Counted from the first letter of the stretch, positions 8,411-17,863 are shown. The stretch: 64,000 nt of DNA from Micromonospora sp. PLK6-60 (GCF_019890675.1 NZ_JAIOAA010000022.1:1-64000); one strand, 5' to 3'. Notes: a model not told the origin generated them from the sequence alone. A program made the numbers and translations.

Positions 8411-10522
8411 TCAGTGGATGCGGCGACCGTGGGCGTCCGGCACCCCGGACTTGCGGAAGAAGTAGGTGTTGATCTGGTCCCGCCACTCGACGGCGCTGCG
8501 GAGCTGCTCGTCGAGGCGCTCGGCGACCCGCTCGTGGACGGCCGGATCGATCGCCCCGGCGACGAGCCGCCACCGCTCCCGCATCGCCGCCACCTCCTCG
8601 ACCCCGGCGAAGTGCGTGTCGTAGATGTGCTGGATCACGGTGCGGCCACTGTGCAGCACGTGCCGGTAGGGGACGTGATGGAAGAACAACAGCAGTTCGT
8701 CGGGGCAGCGCTCGCGTGACTCGTACACCTCCGACCACGGCGGCGGGTATTGGCCGGTGAAGCCGGTCCCGGTCGCCCGGGTCCGGTCCACTCCGACGCC
8801 GTCGCGGTCGGCGAAGTGGTACGTGCCCCACGGGGTGTACTCGTAGCCGTCCACGTCCGGGCCGTAGTGATGGCCGGGCCGCACCATGAAGCCGACGCCG
8901 AGCGGGGCGGTGTAGCGCTCGTAGGTGCGCCAGGAGTCGTCCATGATCGCGTGCATCGTCCGACGCACCGCCTCCGGATCACCGGTGGTCACCGGCAGCC
9001 ACGTCAGGTCGATCCACTCGTCGAGGATCGCGCCGGGATCCAGCAGCGGGTCCCAGGCGAGCCGGCCGAAGGCGTACAGGTTGGCCTGGGCCAGCGGGTG
9101 CCCGGTCCAGAACGGGTCGTCGCCTACGTTGGCCACGGCGACCAGGCCGCCACCGGTGCCTGCCCGGCCGGCCGCGACGTCGGTGATCGTGCCGCCGGCC
9201 GCGCCCCAGGGCTGGAACCGCAGCACCTCGCTCCACCACGGTCCGAGGTAGCAGACGTGCTGCTGCTGGCCGGTGTACTCCTGCGTCGCCTGCAACTCCA
9301 CCGCCAGCCGGGTGGCCGGCATCGCGGCGAGCACCGGGGACACCGGTTCGCGTGGCTGAAAGTCCATCGGACCGAACTTCACCTGGAGGATCACGTTGTC
9401 GCTGAATCGCCCGTCGAGGGGTGCGAAGTGGTCGTGGGCGGCCCGGGCCCGGTCGGTCGACCGGTCCCGCCAGTCCTGGCGGTGGTCGTAGACGAACGCC
9501 CGCCAGTGCACCACGCCTCCGTGGGGGGCGAGCGCCTCGGCGAGCAGGTTCGCGCCGTCGGCGTGGTCGCGCCCGTATGCGAACGGGCCGGGCCGGCCCT
9601 CGGAGTCGGCCTTCACCAGGTAGCCGCCGAAGTCGGGGATCCGCTGGTAGACCCGCCGGGTGGCGGCGGCCCACCAGGCCCGTACCCGCTCGTCCAGCGG
9701 GTCGGCGGTGGGCAGGCCGCCGAGGACCACCGGGGCGGCGAAGGTCACCGACAGATGCACCCGGATGCCGTACGGGCGGAGCCCCTCGGCGATCTCCGCG
9801 ACGTCGCCGAGCCGGTCGGTCAGCAGTCGTGCCTCGGTGTCGTGCACGTTGACGTTGTTCACGGCGATCGCGTTGACGCCGCAGGCGGCGAGCAGGCGTC
9901 CGTAGTCCCGGAGCCGGGCGGGCTCGTGCCGGGCGGCACCGTCGCGCCAGAACAGGGAGCCGCCGGCGTAGCCCCGCTCGACCTGGCCAGAGACCGGGTG
10001 TACGGCCACGTTGTCCCAGTGGTCGAGCATCCGCCGGTGCAGCGTCGGCCGGTACCGACGCGCCGGAAGGTTGTCGTCGAAGGCCGCCGCGCCGAGCCGG
10101 ACCACGTGGAACAACCCGTACAGCAGGCCGGCCGGCGCGTCGGCCAGGACCACCGTCACGCCGTTCACCCGCGCCAGCAGGTACCCCTCGTCGCCGAGGG
10201 ATGGGTCGCCCGTGCCGTTCGCCGCCGGTGTCGCACCGAGCAGGGCCGCCTCCGCTGACGCGTTCGGCACCGGGCCGACCCCGCGCAGGGCCAGCACCAG
10301 GTCGGCGTCGACCGGCCACGGTGGACCGTGCCGGAGCTGTCCGCCGTACCGGGCGCAGGCCCGGCTCACCTCGTCGAAGACGGTGCCGACCACGGGCCCG
10401 TCGCCGTGCACCAGTACCGCGCGGGAGCCGAGTTCGCGGAACGCCGCGGGCGGCAGCCAGGCGGAGTGCCATGCCGACTCGCCGGCGTCGGCCGACGCCC
10501 GGCCGGTGACCGGAACGCTCAT
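8411..10522 (-). CDS. aguA: GH67 alpha-glucuronidase
   Basis: 703 residues with no signal peptide, so a cytoplasmic enzyme acting on imported aldouronic acids; it removes (4-O-methyl)glucuronate from xylo-oligosaccharides. Catalytic residues by family pattern are Glu308 (VKADSEGRPGP, general acid), and Asp387 (GPMDFQP) and Glu415 (QATQEYTG) as the paired bases. The 28-residue gap between the last two matches characterised GH67 enzymes. The ATG at 10522 overlaps the stop of the upstream yesL-like gene, with GGAG a short way upstream. It is the last gene of the leftward xylan operon. Confidence 0.93.
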   Translation of the reverse strand: MSVPVTGRASADAGESAWHSAWLPPAAFRELGSRAVLVHGDGPVVGTVFDEVSRACARYGGQLRHGPPWPVDADLVLALRGVGPVPNASAEAALLGATPAANGTGDPSLGDEGYLLARVNGVTVVLADAPAGLLYGLFHVVRLGAAAFDDNLPARRYRPTLHRRMLDHWDNVAVHPVSGQVERGYAGGSLFWRDGAARHEPARLRDYGRLLAACGVNAIAVNNVNVHDTEARLLTDRLGDVAEIAEGLRPYGIRVHLSVTFAAPVVLGGLPTADPLDERVRAWWAAATRRVYQRIPDFGGYLVKADSEGRPGPFAYGRDHADGANLLAEALAPHGGVVHWRAFVYDHRQDWRDRSTDRARAAHDHFAPLDGRFSDNVILQVKFGPMDFQPREPVSPVLAAMPATRLAVELQATQEYTGQQQHVCYLGPWWSEVLRFQPWGAAGGTITDVAAGRAGTGGGLVAVANVGDDPFWTGHPLAQANLYAFGRLAWDPLLDPGAILDEWIDLTWLPVTTGDPEAVRRTMHAIMDDSWRTYERYTAPLGVGFMVRPGHHYGPDVDGYEYTPWGTYHFADRDGVGVDRTRATGTGFTGQYPPPWSEVYESRERCPDELLLFFHHVPYRHVLHSGRTVIQHIYDTHFAGVEEVAAMRERWRLVAGAIDPAVHERVAERLDEQLRSAVEWRDQINTYFFRKSGVPDAHGRRIH

Positions 10523-11208
10523 GTGGTGAACTCCGCCCGGATGTCGTCGATCATCGGGTCGCCGATCCGCAGCAGCGCCAGCGCCAGGAGCGCGGCCAGC
10601 AGGGCGAGCACCGCCTCGGAGAACACCGCGGTGACACCGGCGACGGCGGCCAGCAGCACGACGTTGCCGAACGTGACGCCGGGCTTGCGCGCCACGTAGT
10701 AGACGGCGAGCCGGAGCACGTCGCGGGTGCGGAAGGTGAACAGGGAGACGATCACCAGCGCGTTGAGCCCGACCAGGATCACCCCCGCCCCGACCACGAC
10801 CAGCGGCACGGCCCACCAGCCGGGGACGGCGGCGGCGGGCAGGTTCGCCAGGTTGACCGCGATGACCACCAGCCACAGCAGCGTCGGCGCCCAGACGCGC
10901 AGCACGCCCGGCAGGTTGGCCCGGTAGGCCCGGAGGAACGTGGCGGCGGGCCGGAGATCGGTCAGGTCGGGGCGTTGGTGCCGCAGCGTGTACAGGGCGG
11001 CCGAGACCGCCGGGCCGACCGGCAGCGCGGCGACCGCGACCAGCGGGAGGTTGCTGCTGTCGCGGTCGAGCAGCACGAGCACGGCCAGGCCGGGCAGCAC
11101 GCTCACCAGGAGCAGCAGTTCGACCACGAGCAGGGTGTGGACCCTCGCGGCGGCGCGTGCCAACGGTCCGTCGCCGAACTCCCGCAGCCCGCCGGCCGCG
11201 CGGCTCAC
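10519..11208 (-). CDS. YesL-like (DUF624) membrane protein
   Basis: 229 residues with about five or six hydrophobic helices (HTLLVVELLLLVSVLPGLAV, APTLLWLVVIAVNL, WAVPLVVVGAGVILVGL and a long Ala/Leu helix near the end). DUF624/YesL proteins are commonly encoded beside LplBC-type carbohydrate importers, and a role with the transporter is likely but unproven. The GTG start (11208) overlaps the GH39 stop in GTGA, and its own stop overlaps the aguA ATG, so the three genes look translationally coupled. Confidence 0.82.
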   Translation of the reverse strand: MSRAAGGLREFGDGPLARAAARVHTLLVVELLLLVSVLPGLAVLVLLDRDSSNLPLVAVAALPVGPAVSAALYTLRHQRPDLTDLRPAATFLRAYRANLPGVLRVWAPTLLWLVVIAVNLANLPAAAVPGWWAVPLVVVGAGVILVGLNALVIVSLFTFRTRDVLRLAVYYVARKPGVTFGNVVLLAAVAGVTAVFSEAVLALLAALLALALLRIGDPMIDDIRAEFTT

Positions 11209-12728
11209 CGTCGGTCCCCGGGCGGGTCGAGCAGGCTGTCGTCCCACCATGGCGGGGTCTCGTCCACCACCGGGGTCAGCTCGGCGAGGGTCACCTCGTG
11301 CCGGGTGAGGACGAGGTCGAGGTCGGCCCGCCCGGCCGCGACCGGCAGGGCGCGGTGGGTACGGGCCGGCTCGGCGGCCTCCCGCATCGCGTCGAGCTGC
11401 CGGGGCCGGGGCGAGTGCGGGCTGCCCATCTCCCGCCAGGCCGCCCAGACGTTGCCGGCGTCCTCGCTCACCGACGAGCGGAGCAGGAACGCCGACGTGG
11501 TGCCCGGCGGGCCGATCGGAACCGACAGCGACAGGGTGTGCCGCTCGGGTGCCGGTTCCCGGCCGGTGACGTCGACAGGGGCCCAGGCCAGCACCGCGAC
11601 CCGGCCGTCGGGGTGCCGGGTGACGAGGTGGTCCGGTCCGCGCGCGAGCACCTCGTCGCCGAGCCGGGCCATGAACGCGTACAGGTGGTAGGTGGGTTTC
11701 TTGATCTGCCGGTGGGTGAGCAGGCCGAAGCCGCCGTGCAGCGGCGCGGTGGGCACCCCCTCCTCCTCGAACACGTCGCTGAAGGTCCAGTAGGAGAAGG
11801 AGTCGACCAGGTCCCCGCCGCCGGCCAGCACCGGAGCGAGGTAGGCGGCGTGGAAGGCCGTGTCGTGGATCGGGTTGTCCGGCCGGTAGGAGGAGTTGAA
11901 CTCGGTGATGTGCACCGGGTGGCCGGCCAGCGCGGTGCCGGCCAGGTGCCGGCGGGGCGCGGCGAACTGCTCCAGCAGTTCCGCGGCCGGAGCGAGGGTC
12001 TGCCGGGTGCCGAACGGCAGGTGCCGGGCCGGGCCGGAGGTGTATGCGTGCCGGCTGACGAAGTCGACAGGCACGTCGCGGTCGGTGACGAACTCGGCGA
12101 ACGGCTTCAGCCACTCGTCGGCGCCGGGGGAGAGGGCCGGACCGCCGACCTGGAGCGCCGCGTCGACGTCCTTGACGGCGTGCGCCGACACCTCGTACAG
12201 GCGGTGGTAGGCGTCCTGGTCGGCGCCGGACCAGAACGCCGTCAGGTTGGGCTCGTTCCACACCTCGATGGGCCAGCCGCGTACCTCGTCGAGGCCGTAC
12301 CGGTCGACCAGGTGGGCCACCGTGGCGCGCACCAGGTCACCCCATTCGGTGTACGACCGGGGCGGCGTCACGTTGCCCCGCCACCAGAACACCGTCTGGT
12401 CGCCGGAGGCGAGCGCCGAGGGCATGAACCCCAGCTCCACGAAGGGCCGGATGCCCGCGGCGAGATAGGCGTCGACGACCTGGTCGACGTAGGTGAAGAC
12501 GTGCCGCACCCGGCGCTCGCCCCGGTGTTCGTAGGGGCGGTGCACGCCGACGCCGTCGCTGAGCAGCCCGTGCCCGCGGATGTGCCGGAAGCCGATGTCC
12601 CGCTGCACCAGCGCCAGCGAGTCCTGATAGTCGCGTCGCAGGGCCAGGTCGAACCGGCCGGTGCCGACGCAGGTACGCCAGGCGTCGGTCAGCCGGCCGA
12701 CGGGCTGCTCGGGAACGGTGCCGCGCAT
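11205..12728 (-). CDS. xynB: GH39 beta-xylosidase
   Basis: 507 residues, cytoplasmic (no signal peptide). The acid/base is Glu159 in EVWNEPNL and the nucleophile Glu276 in HITEFNSSY; both positions fall within one residue of the characterised Thermoanaerobacterium enzyme. A (beta/alpha)8 barrel is followed by a beta-sandwich region from about residue 380. It releases xylose from the non-reducing end of xylo-oligosaccharides. The start lies seven bases beyond the solute-binding-protein stop. It sits between the importer genes and the alpha-glucuronidase in one operon. Confidence 0.93.
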   Translation of the reverse strand: MRGTVPEQPVGRLTDAWRTCVGTGRFDLALRRDYQDSLALVQRDIGFRHIRGHGLLSDGVGVHRPYEHRGERRVRHVFTYVDQVVDAYLAAGIRPFVELGFMPSALASGDQTVFWWRGNVTPPRSYTEWGDLVRATVAHLVDRYGLDEVRGWPIEVWNEPNLTAFWSGADQDAYHRLYEVSAHAVKDVDAALQVGGPALSPGADEWLKPFAEFVTDRDVPVDFVSRHAYTSGPARHLPFGTRQTLAPAAELLEQFAAPRRHLAGTALAGHPVHITEFNSSYRPDNPIHDTAFHAAYLAPVLAGGGDLVDSFSYWTFSDVFEEEGVPTAPLHGGFGLLTHRQIKKPTYHLYAFMARLGDEVLARGPDHLVTRHPDGRVAVLAWAPVDVTGREPAPERHTLSLSVPIGPPGTTSAFLLRSSVSEDAGNVWAAWREMGSPHSPRPRQLDAMREAAEPARTHRALPVAAGRADLDLVLTRHEVTLAELTPVVDETPPWWDDSLLDPPGDRR

Positions 12729-12734
12729 CGCCGC

Positions 12735-14378
12735 TCAGCCGTGGCTCTTGCGGTACCGCTCGTACGCCTTGTTGACCAGGTCGGTGTAGGCCTGCGCGTT
12801 CTTGCCCTTCAGCTCCGAGACGTACGCGTCCCACTCGCTCAGCGGCCGCTGGCCGAGGGCGAACTTCAGCGTGTTCTGGGTGACGTGGTCCTGCAGCGCG
12901 GTCGCCCACAGCGTCGTCTGCTCGCGCTCGGCGTCGCTGAGCGGCGCGGGTGGCGGAGTCACCCAGGGTGCGGGCTTGCGGGCGTTCATCTCCTGCTGGA
13001 ACTCCAGCTCCTCGGGCGAGAAGAACGACTGCACCAGGTCGAGCTTGCCGCCGTAGGCGAAGACGCCGTTGTAGAAGCCGAAGTCCTTCTGCAGATGCTT
13101 GCTGCCCTTGGGGTTGAGCCCGATGACGTTGACGTCGGGGGCGAGGGTGCGCTTGCCCGAGGCGTCCTTGGTGTACGTGGTTCCCTCGACGCCCCACTTG
13201 GCGAACTCCTGGCCGGCGTCGGAATACCAGAGCCAGTCGACGAACTGCATCATGGCCACGAAGTTCTTGCCCTCCCGGGCCTTGCTGGAGATCATCACGC
13301 CGTTCTCCAGCCGGCTCGCCGGGTTGACCGGGCCGGCCGGCCCGACCGGGAAGAGAATCTTGCCGAGCCGGGCGTTTGGGTTGATCTTCGCGATGTCCGG
13401 GCGGTAGTCGTTCACCAGGGTCTGCGCGTTCGTGCTGATCACGAACGACTTGCCGCTGGCGAGCTTCTGCCGGGCCTGGTCGTCGGTCTGGGTGAACGTC
13501 TCCGGGTCGAGCAACCCCTCGGCGACCAGCTTGTGGAGATACTCCACCACCTGCCGGTAGCCGTCCGAGGCGCCGGTGAAGACGTACTTCCCGGCCCCGG
13601 CGTCCCAGCTCGTCGGCTGGTAGTTCCAGCCGGCGCCGGGCAGGCCGTGCGCCAGGGCGAGCATGTTCAGCAGGTTGCCGGCCGGGTTGGGCTTGCCGAA
13701 CCGGTCGGAGAACGGGATGACGTCCGGGTGGGCCGCCTTCATCGCCTTGAGCATGGCGTACACCTCGTCCCAGGTGGTCGGGGACGGGATCTTCAACTGC
13801 TCCAGCACGTCGGTGCGGACCGCGAGCGTGTAGTCCTGCCAGGGCTTCTCGTGCAGGCCGGGCAGCAGGTAGAACTTCCCGTCCTCCTGCCGGAGCGTGT
13901 CCATCTCCGGCTTGAGGTTCCACCGCTCGATCTTGTCCTTGAAGTGCGGCATCAGGTCGAGGTAGTCGCTGACCGGAAGGATGGCGCCGGACGAGACGTA
14001 CGAGTTCTCCTGCGGGTGGTAGGTCTTCGGGATGATCAGCGGAGCGTCGCCGGATCCGACCAGCACGCTGCGCTTCTGCTCGTAGTCGCTCAGCGGCACG
14101 GCGACCGGGTCCAGCTTGACGTTCGTCCGCCCGGCCAGCTCGGTCCAGAACAGCCACTCCGGCTTGAGCGGGTAGTTCGGGTGGTTGTTGTAGAGGATCG
14201 AGAACGTGACCGGCTCGGTGGCCTTGAACTGGTCCCCGACGCCGTACTTCTCCATCGCGCCCGCACGGTTGCGGTCGAGGTCCTTCTTGTCCGGGGTGTC
14301 GTCGCCGCAACCCGCCAGGGAGACGACGGCGGCCGCGCCGGTGGCGAGCAGCACCTGGCGCCGGGACAGCTTGGCCAT
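12735..14378 (-). CDS. Sugar ABC transporter substrate-binding lipoprotein (LplA type)
   Basis: 547 residues. The N-terminus MAKLSRRQVLLATG carries a twin-arginine motif and then a lipobox ending LAGC, so the protein is exported by Tat and lipid-anchored. The long extracellular-binding-protein fold (about 540 residues) matches the LplA group that works with LplB/LplC permeases on oligosaccharides. No ATPase is encoded here, so a shared MsiK-type ATPase elsewhere is expected. Genomic context suggests (glucurono)xylo-oligosaccharides as ligand. Confidence 0.9.
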   Translation of the reverse strand: MAKLSRRQVLLATGAAAVVSLAGCGDDTPDKKDLDRNRAGAMEKYGVGDQFKATEPVTFSILYNNHPNYPLKPEWLFWTELAGRTNVKLDPVAVPLSDYEQKRSVLVGSGDAPLIIPKTYHPQENSYVSSGAILPVSDYLDLMPHFKDKIERWNLKPEMDTLRQEDGKFYLLPGLHEKPWQDYTLAVRTDVLEQLKIPSPTTWDEVYAMLKAMKAAHPDVIPFSDRFGKPNPAGNLLNMLALAHGLPGAGWNYQPTSWDAGAGKYVFTGASDGYRQVVEYLHKLVAEGLLDPETFTQTDDQARQKLASGKSFVISTNAQTLVNDYRPDIAKINPNARLGKILFPVGPAGPVNPASRLENGVMISSKAREGKNFVAMMQFVDWLWYSDAGQEFAKWGVEGTTYTKDASGKRTLAPDVNVIGLNPKGSKHLQKDFGFYNGVFAYGGKLDLVQSFFSPEELEFQQEMNARKPAPWVTPPPAPLSDAEREQTTLWATALQDHVTQNTLKFALGQRPLSEWDAYVSELKGKNAQAYTDLVNKAYERYRKSHG

Positions 14379-14417
14379 GGATTCTTCCTTCCGGTGGTGG
14401 GGGCGGTGCGGGGGCGG

Positions 14418-15344
14418 CTATCCCTTCACGGCGCCGAGCATGATCCCGGAGACGAAGTACCGCTGGATGAAGGGATAGACCGCGAGGATCGGCAGGATCG
14501 TCAGCACGATCGTCACGGACTGGATGGTGGCGGCGGACTGGACGACGTCGCCGGCGCTGCCGAGGCCGCCGCCGGTCTGCGTGGCGTCGGTCGCGCCCGC
14601 GATGAGGTTGCGCAGGTAGACGGTCACCGGGAGCAGGTCCTGACGGTCCAGGTAAAGGAACGCGGCGAACCAGGAGTTCCAGAACGAGACCGCGTAGAAC
14701 AGCACCATCGTGGCGACCATCGCCTTCGACAGCGGCAGGACGATCCGCAGCAGCGTGCCGTACGTGTTCAGCCCGTCGACGGCGGCGGCCTCCTCCAACT
14801 CGACCGGCAGGCTCTCGAAGAACGCCTTCATCACCAGCAGGTTGAACACGTTTATGGCGTTGGGCAGGGCGATCGCCCACACGGTGTTCTTCAGCCCCAG
14901 GCTGGTGACCAGGACGTAGTTGGGGATCAGGCCGCCGGTGAAGAACATGGTGAACACGGCGATCCCGACCAGCGCGGTCCGGCCCCGCAGGTGCCGCTTC
15001 GACAGCACGTACGCGTAGCAGGTGGTGAGCACGACGGAGATGAGCGTGGCGACCACCGTGTAGAAGACGGTGTTGCGGTAGCTGATCCAGAAGGTCGGGT
15101 CCGACGTCACCACGCGGTACGCGGTGAGGTTGAACCCCCGCGGCACCAGGTTCACCTCACCCGCGACGATGTACGCGTTGTCGCTGAGCGAGCGGGCCAC
15201 GATGGTGAGGAACGGATACAGGGTCACCACCACGACTCCGGTCAGCACGACGGCGTTGACGACCTGGAAGAGCCGGTAGCCCCGGGTGGGGCGGGGGCCA
15301 CGGGGCCGGGTCGCCGGCGCCCGCGTACGGGTCTGCGTGCTCAC
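14418..15344 (-). CDS. Carbohydrate ABC transporter permease (LplC/MalG type)
   Basis: 308 residues, six predicted membrane helices and the EAA loop (LEEAAAVDGLNTYGTLLRIV). The GTG at 15344 overlaps the stop of the preceding permease (GTGA). This is the second inner-membrane subunit of the importer whose binding protein is encoded next downstream. The C-terminus IMLGAVKG is typical of the family. Confidence 0.92.
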   Translation of the reverse strand: MSTQTRTRAPATRPRGPRPTRGYRLFQVVNAVVLTGVVVVTLYPFLTIVARSLSDNAYIVAGEVNLVPRGFNLTAYRVVTSDPTFWISYRNTVFYTVVATLISVVLTTCYAYVLSKRHLRGRTALVGIAVFTMFFTGGLIPNYVLVTSLGLKNTVWAIALPNAINVFNLLVMKAFFESLPVELEEAAAVDGLNTYGTLLRIVLPLSKAMVATMVLFYAVSFWNSWFAAFLYLDRQDLLPVTVYLRNLIAGATDATQTGGGLGSAGDVVQSAATIQSVTIVLTILPILAVYPFIQRYFVSGIMLGAVKG

Positions 15345-16270
15345 CACAGGCTCGTCCCCACCGTGCGCCGGGAGATCGCGTTCGCCGACAGCACCAGCGT
15401 CAGCCCGATCACGGACTCGAACAGGCCGATCGCGGCGGCGTAGCTGAGGTTCCCGGAGACGATGCCCACCCGGTACAGGTAGGTCGAGATCACGTCCGCC
15501 GTCGGGTAGGTGAGCGGGTTGTACAGCAGCAGGATCTTCTCGAAACCGACGGCCATGAAGGTGCCGATGTTGAGGATCAGCAGGGTCACCATCGTCGGCC
15601 GGATGCCCGGCAGCGTGACGTGCCAGGTCTGCCGCCACCGGTTGGCGCCGTCGATACGGGCCGCCTCGTACAGGTCGCCGTCGACTGTGGTGAGCGCGGC
15701 GAGGTAGAGGATGGTGCCCCAGCCGACGGTCTGCCAGACCTCGGAGGAGACGTAGATCGTCCGGAACCATCCGGCCTGCTGCATGAACGGGACCGGCTCG
15801 CCGCCCACGGCGCGCACCAGCTGGTTCACCGTGCCGTCCACCGACAGCAACTGGAGGACCATGGCGGCCACGATCACGATCGACAGGAAGTGCGGCAGGT
15901 AGGACACCGACTGGACGAACCGCTTGAGGGCGCGGTTGCGCACCTCGTTGAGCAGCAGCGCCAGCACGATCGGCAGCGGGAAGCAGAACAGCAGGGTCAG
16001 CGCGCCCAGCACGAGCGTGTTGGTGAACACGCTCCAGAAGGTGGGGTCGGTGAAGAACAACCGGAAGTACCGCAGGCCGGTCCAGTACTCGCCGAAGATG
16101 CTGCCGCCCGGCTGGAAGCGCCGGAACGCGATCACGTTGCCGAGCATCGGAAGGTAGCGGAACGTCAGGAAGAACAGCAGCGGCAGGACGGCGAGCGAGT
16201 AGAGCTGCCAGTCCCGGCGCAGGGCCCGCCGCCAGGGCGTACGACGACTGCGCGGGGTCGGGGCTGCCAA
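15341..16270 (-). CDS. Carbohydrate ABC transporter permease (LplB/MalF type)
   Basis: 309 residues from a TTG start at 16270, preceded by GGGAGGACGAGC. A longer frame exists upstream, but its extra 37 residues run through the divergent promoter and lack a binding site. There are six membrane helices and an EAA loop (YEAARIDGANRWRQTWHVTL). First gene of the leftward xylan operon, divergent from the CE7 esterase gene. Confidence 0.88.
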   Translation of the reverse strand: MAAPTPRSRRTPWRRALRRDWQLYSLAVLPLLFFLTFRYLPMLGNVIAFRRFQPGGSIFGEYWTGLRYFRLFFTDPTFWSVFTNTLVLGALTLLFCFPLPIVLALLLNEVRNRALKRFVQSVSYLPHFLSIVIVAAMVLQLLSVDGTVNQLVRAVGGEPVPFMQQAGWFRTIYVSSEVWQTVGWGTILYLAALTTVDGDLYEAARIDGANRWRQTWHVTLPGIRPTMVTLLILNIGTFMAVGFEKILLLYNPLTYPTADVISTYLYRVGIVSGNLSYAAAIGLFESVIGLTLVLSANAISRRTVGTSLW

Positions 16271-16295
16271 GCTCGTCCTCCCGCCTGACCGTCGG

Positions 16296-16334
16296 CCGGA
16301 ACTTTCCGGTAATACGTCGTAAGCCTTTCGGAAA
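16296..16334. promoter_or_regulatory. Palindromic operator candidates between xylan transporter operon and CE7 esterase
   Basis: A perfect dyad CCGGAA-CT-TTCCGG lies at 16296-16309 and a second short dyad TTTC-G-GAAA at 16326-16334, both in the 68-85 bp divergent promoter. LacI-type xylan regulators in actinomycetes recognise dyads of this kind. No regulator gene is encoded nearby. Confidence 0.5.
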
Positions 16335-16355
16335 TTTATGGGTATCGTTATCTGC

Positions 16356-17366
16356 GTGTCAAGAGCATCGATCGATGTCACCCTCGACCGGCTCCGCCGC
16401 TACACACCGGCCGTTGCCGAGCCCGCCGACTTCGACCGGTTCTGGCGCGCCACCCTCACCGCCGCCGCGGCCCCCCCGGTGCTCGTCGGCATCCGTCCCG
16501 AACCCACCGACCTGCGGCTGGTCGACGTGTGGGACGTGACGTTCGCCGGGTACGCCGGCGAACCGGTCCGGGCCTGGTACACCCGTCCGGCGGGCGTATC
16601 CACGCCGCTGCCGGCCGTGGTGGAGTACCCCGGCTACGGACGGGGCCGGGGCCTGCCGGGCGAGCGGCTCACCTGGCCGGTGGCCGGTTACGCCCACCTG
16701 CTGGTCGACAACCGGGGACAGGCCGGCCTGTTCAGCCGCGGCGACACCCCGGACCCGCACGACGCACCCGGCGGGCCCAGCCCCGCCACGCGGGGGATCC
16801 TGTCCCCGGACGACTACCACTACCGCCGCCTCATCACCGACGCGGTCCGCGCGATCGACGCCGTCCGCGTCCTGCCCGGGGTGGACCCGGCCCGCATCGC
16901 CGCGGTGGGCAACAGCCAGGGCGGTGGACTCGCGCTCGCGGCGGCGGGCCTCGTCGACGGCCTCGCCGCGCTCCTGGTCACCGCCCCGTTCCTGTGCGAC
17001 ATCCAGCGCGCCATCGAACTGACCGAGGCCTCCCCCTACGGCGAGATCGCCCGGTACCTGGCGGTGCACCGCGAGGCCGAGGAGGCGGTCCGGCGCACGC
17101 TCTCCTATGTGGACGGGGTCGCCTTCGCCCGGCGGGCCAGCGCCCCGGCGCACTTCGGGATCGGCCTGCGGGACGAGGTCTGCCCACCGAGCACCGGCTT
17201 CGCCGCCTACAACCAGTACGCCGCCGCCAGCGGGTCGGTCGCGCCGCTACGGGAGATGCATACGTACCCGTTCAACGGCCACGAGGGCGGGGAGGCCGTC
17301 CACGTCCGGCGGCAGCTACGCTGGCTCGACGCGGTGATCCGTTCCGCCGGGACGGCAGTCGGCTGA
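16356..17366 (+). CDS. CE7 acetyl-xylan esterase / cephalosporin C deacetylase family
   Basis: 336 residues from GTG 16356. An in-frame ATG at 16338 would add six residues that do not look family-like. Numbered from the GTG, the triad is Ser187 (GNSQGGG), Asp273 (GLRDEVCPPST) and His309 (NGHEGG), with the CE7 signatures RGQ (VDNRGQAG) and HE. There is no signal peptide, so it deacetylates imported oligosaccharides in the cytoplasm. TATCGT eight bases before the GTG suggests a leaderless transcript. It is transcribed divergently from the xylan importer, which supports the acetyl-xylan assignment. Confidence 0.9.
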   Translation: MSRASIDVTLDRLRRYTPAVAEPADFDRFWRATLTAAAAPPVLVGIRPEPTDLRLVDVWDVTFAGYAGEPVRAWYTRPAGVSTPLPAVVEYPGYGRGRGLPGERLTWPVAGYAHLLVDNRGQAGLFSRGDTPDPHDAPGGPSPATRGILSPDDYHYRRLITDAVRAIDAVRVLPGVDPARIAAVGNSQGGGLALAAAGLVDGLAALLVTAPFLCDIQRAIELTEASPYGEIARYLAVHREAEEAVRRTLSYVDGVAFARRASAPAHFGIGLRDEVCPPSTGFAAYNQYAAASGSVAPLREMHTYPFNGHEGGEAVHVRRQLRWLDAVIRSAGTAVG

Positions 17367-17455
17367 CCAGCTCACGGAAGTCCGCACCGGAGCGCTCGGA
17401 CGTGCCCGCGGCTACCGGGCATCGAGTCTGCCAACGGCTGACCCGACAGCTCCCA

Positions 17456-17863
17456 TTAGGCGGTGGGGCGCAGCTCGGTGAGGAGCTTCTCCACGCGGGT
17501 GCGGATCTCATCGCGGATCGGGCGCACGGCGTCGACGCCCCTGCCGGCGGGGTCCTCGAGCTTCCAGTCCTCGTAGCGCTTGCCGGGGAAGACGGGGCAG
17601 GCGTCGCCGCAGCCCATGGTGACGATGACGTCGGAGGACTCTGCGGTGGCGTACTCGAGGAGTTTGGGGGTCTGGTCGGTGATGTCGATGCCGACCTCGC
17701 GCATGGCCTCGACGGCGGCGGGGTTGACGGTGTCGGCGGGGGCGGAGCCGGCGGAGCGGACCTCGACGGTGTCGCCGGCGAGGTGGCGCAGCCAGCCGGC
17801 GGCCATCTGGGAGCGGCCGGCGTTGTGGACGCAGACGAACAGGACGCTGGGCTTGTCGCTCAT
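17456..17863 (-). CDS. arsC: Arsenate reductase, low-molecular-weight phosphatase (thioredoxin-coupled) type
   Basis: 135 residues. The catalytic P-loop is CVHNAGRS (Cys11, Arg17), followed by the redox cysteines in MGCGDACPVFPGKRYEDW, whose YEDW supplies the general acid Asp. It reduces arsenate to arsenite through a Cys cascade. The ATG overlaps the stop of the 60-residue ORF upstream (ATGA). It is the last gene of the leftward arsenic operon, so arsenite would be made beside the aquaporin that could let it out. Confidence 0.93.
   Translation of the reverse strand: MSDKPSVLFVCVHNAGRSQMAAGWLRHLAGDTVEVRSAGSAPADTVNPAAVEAMREVGIDITDQTPKLLEYATAESSDVIVTMGCGDACPVFPGKRYEDWKLEDPAGRGVDAVRPIRDEIRTRVEKLLTELRPTA

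Noticed and set aside
11157..15443. Plus-strand open frame of about 1400 codons across the xylan operon
   Set aside because: It is antisense to four confidently recognised genes (GH39, binding lipoprotein, permeases). It is an artefact of high GC.
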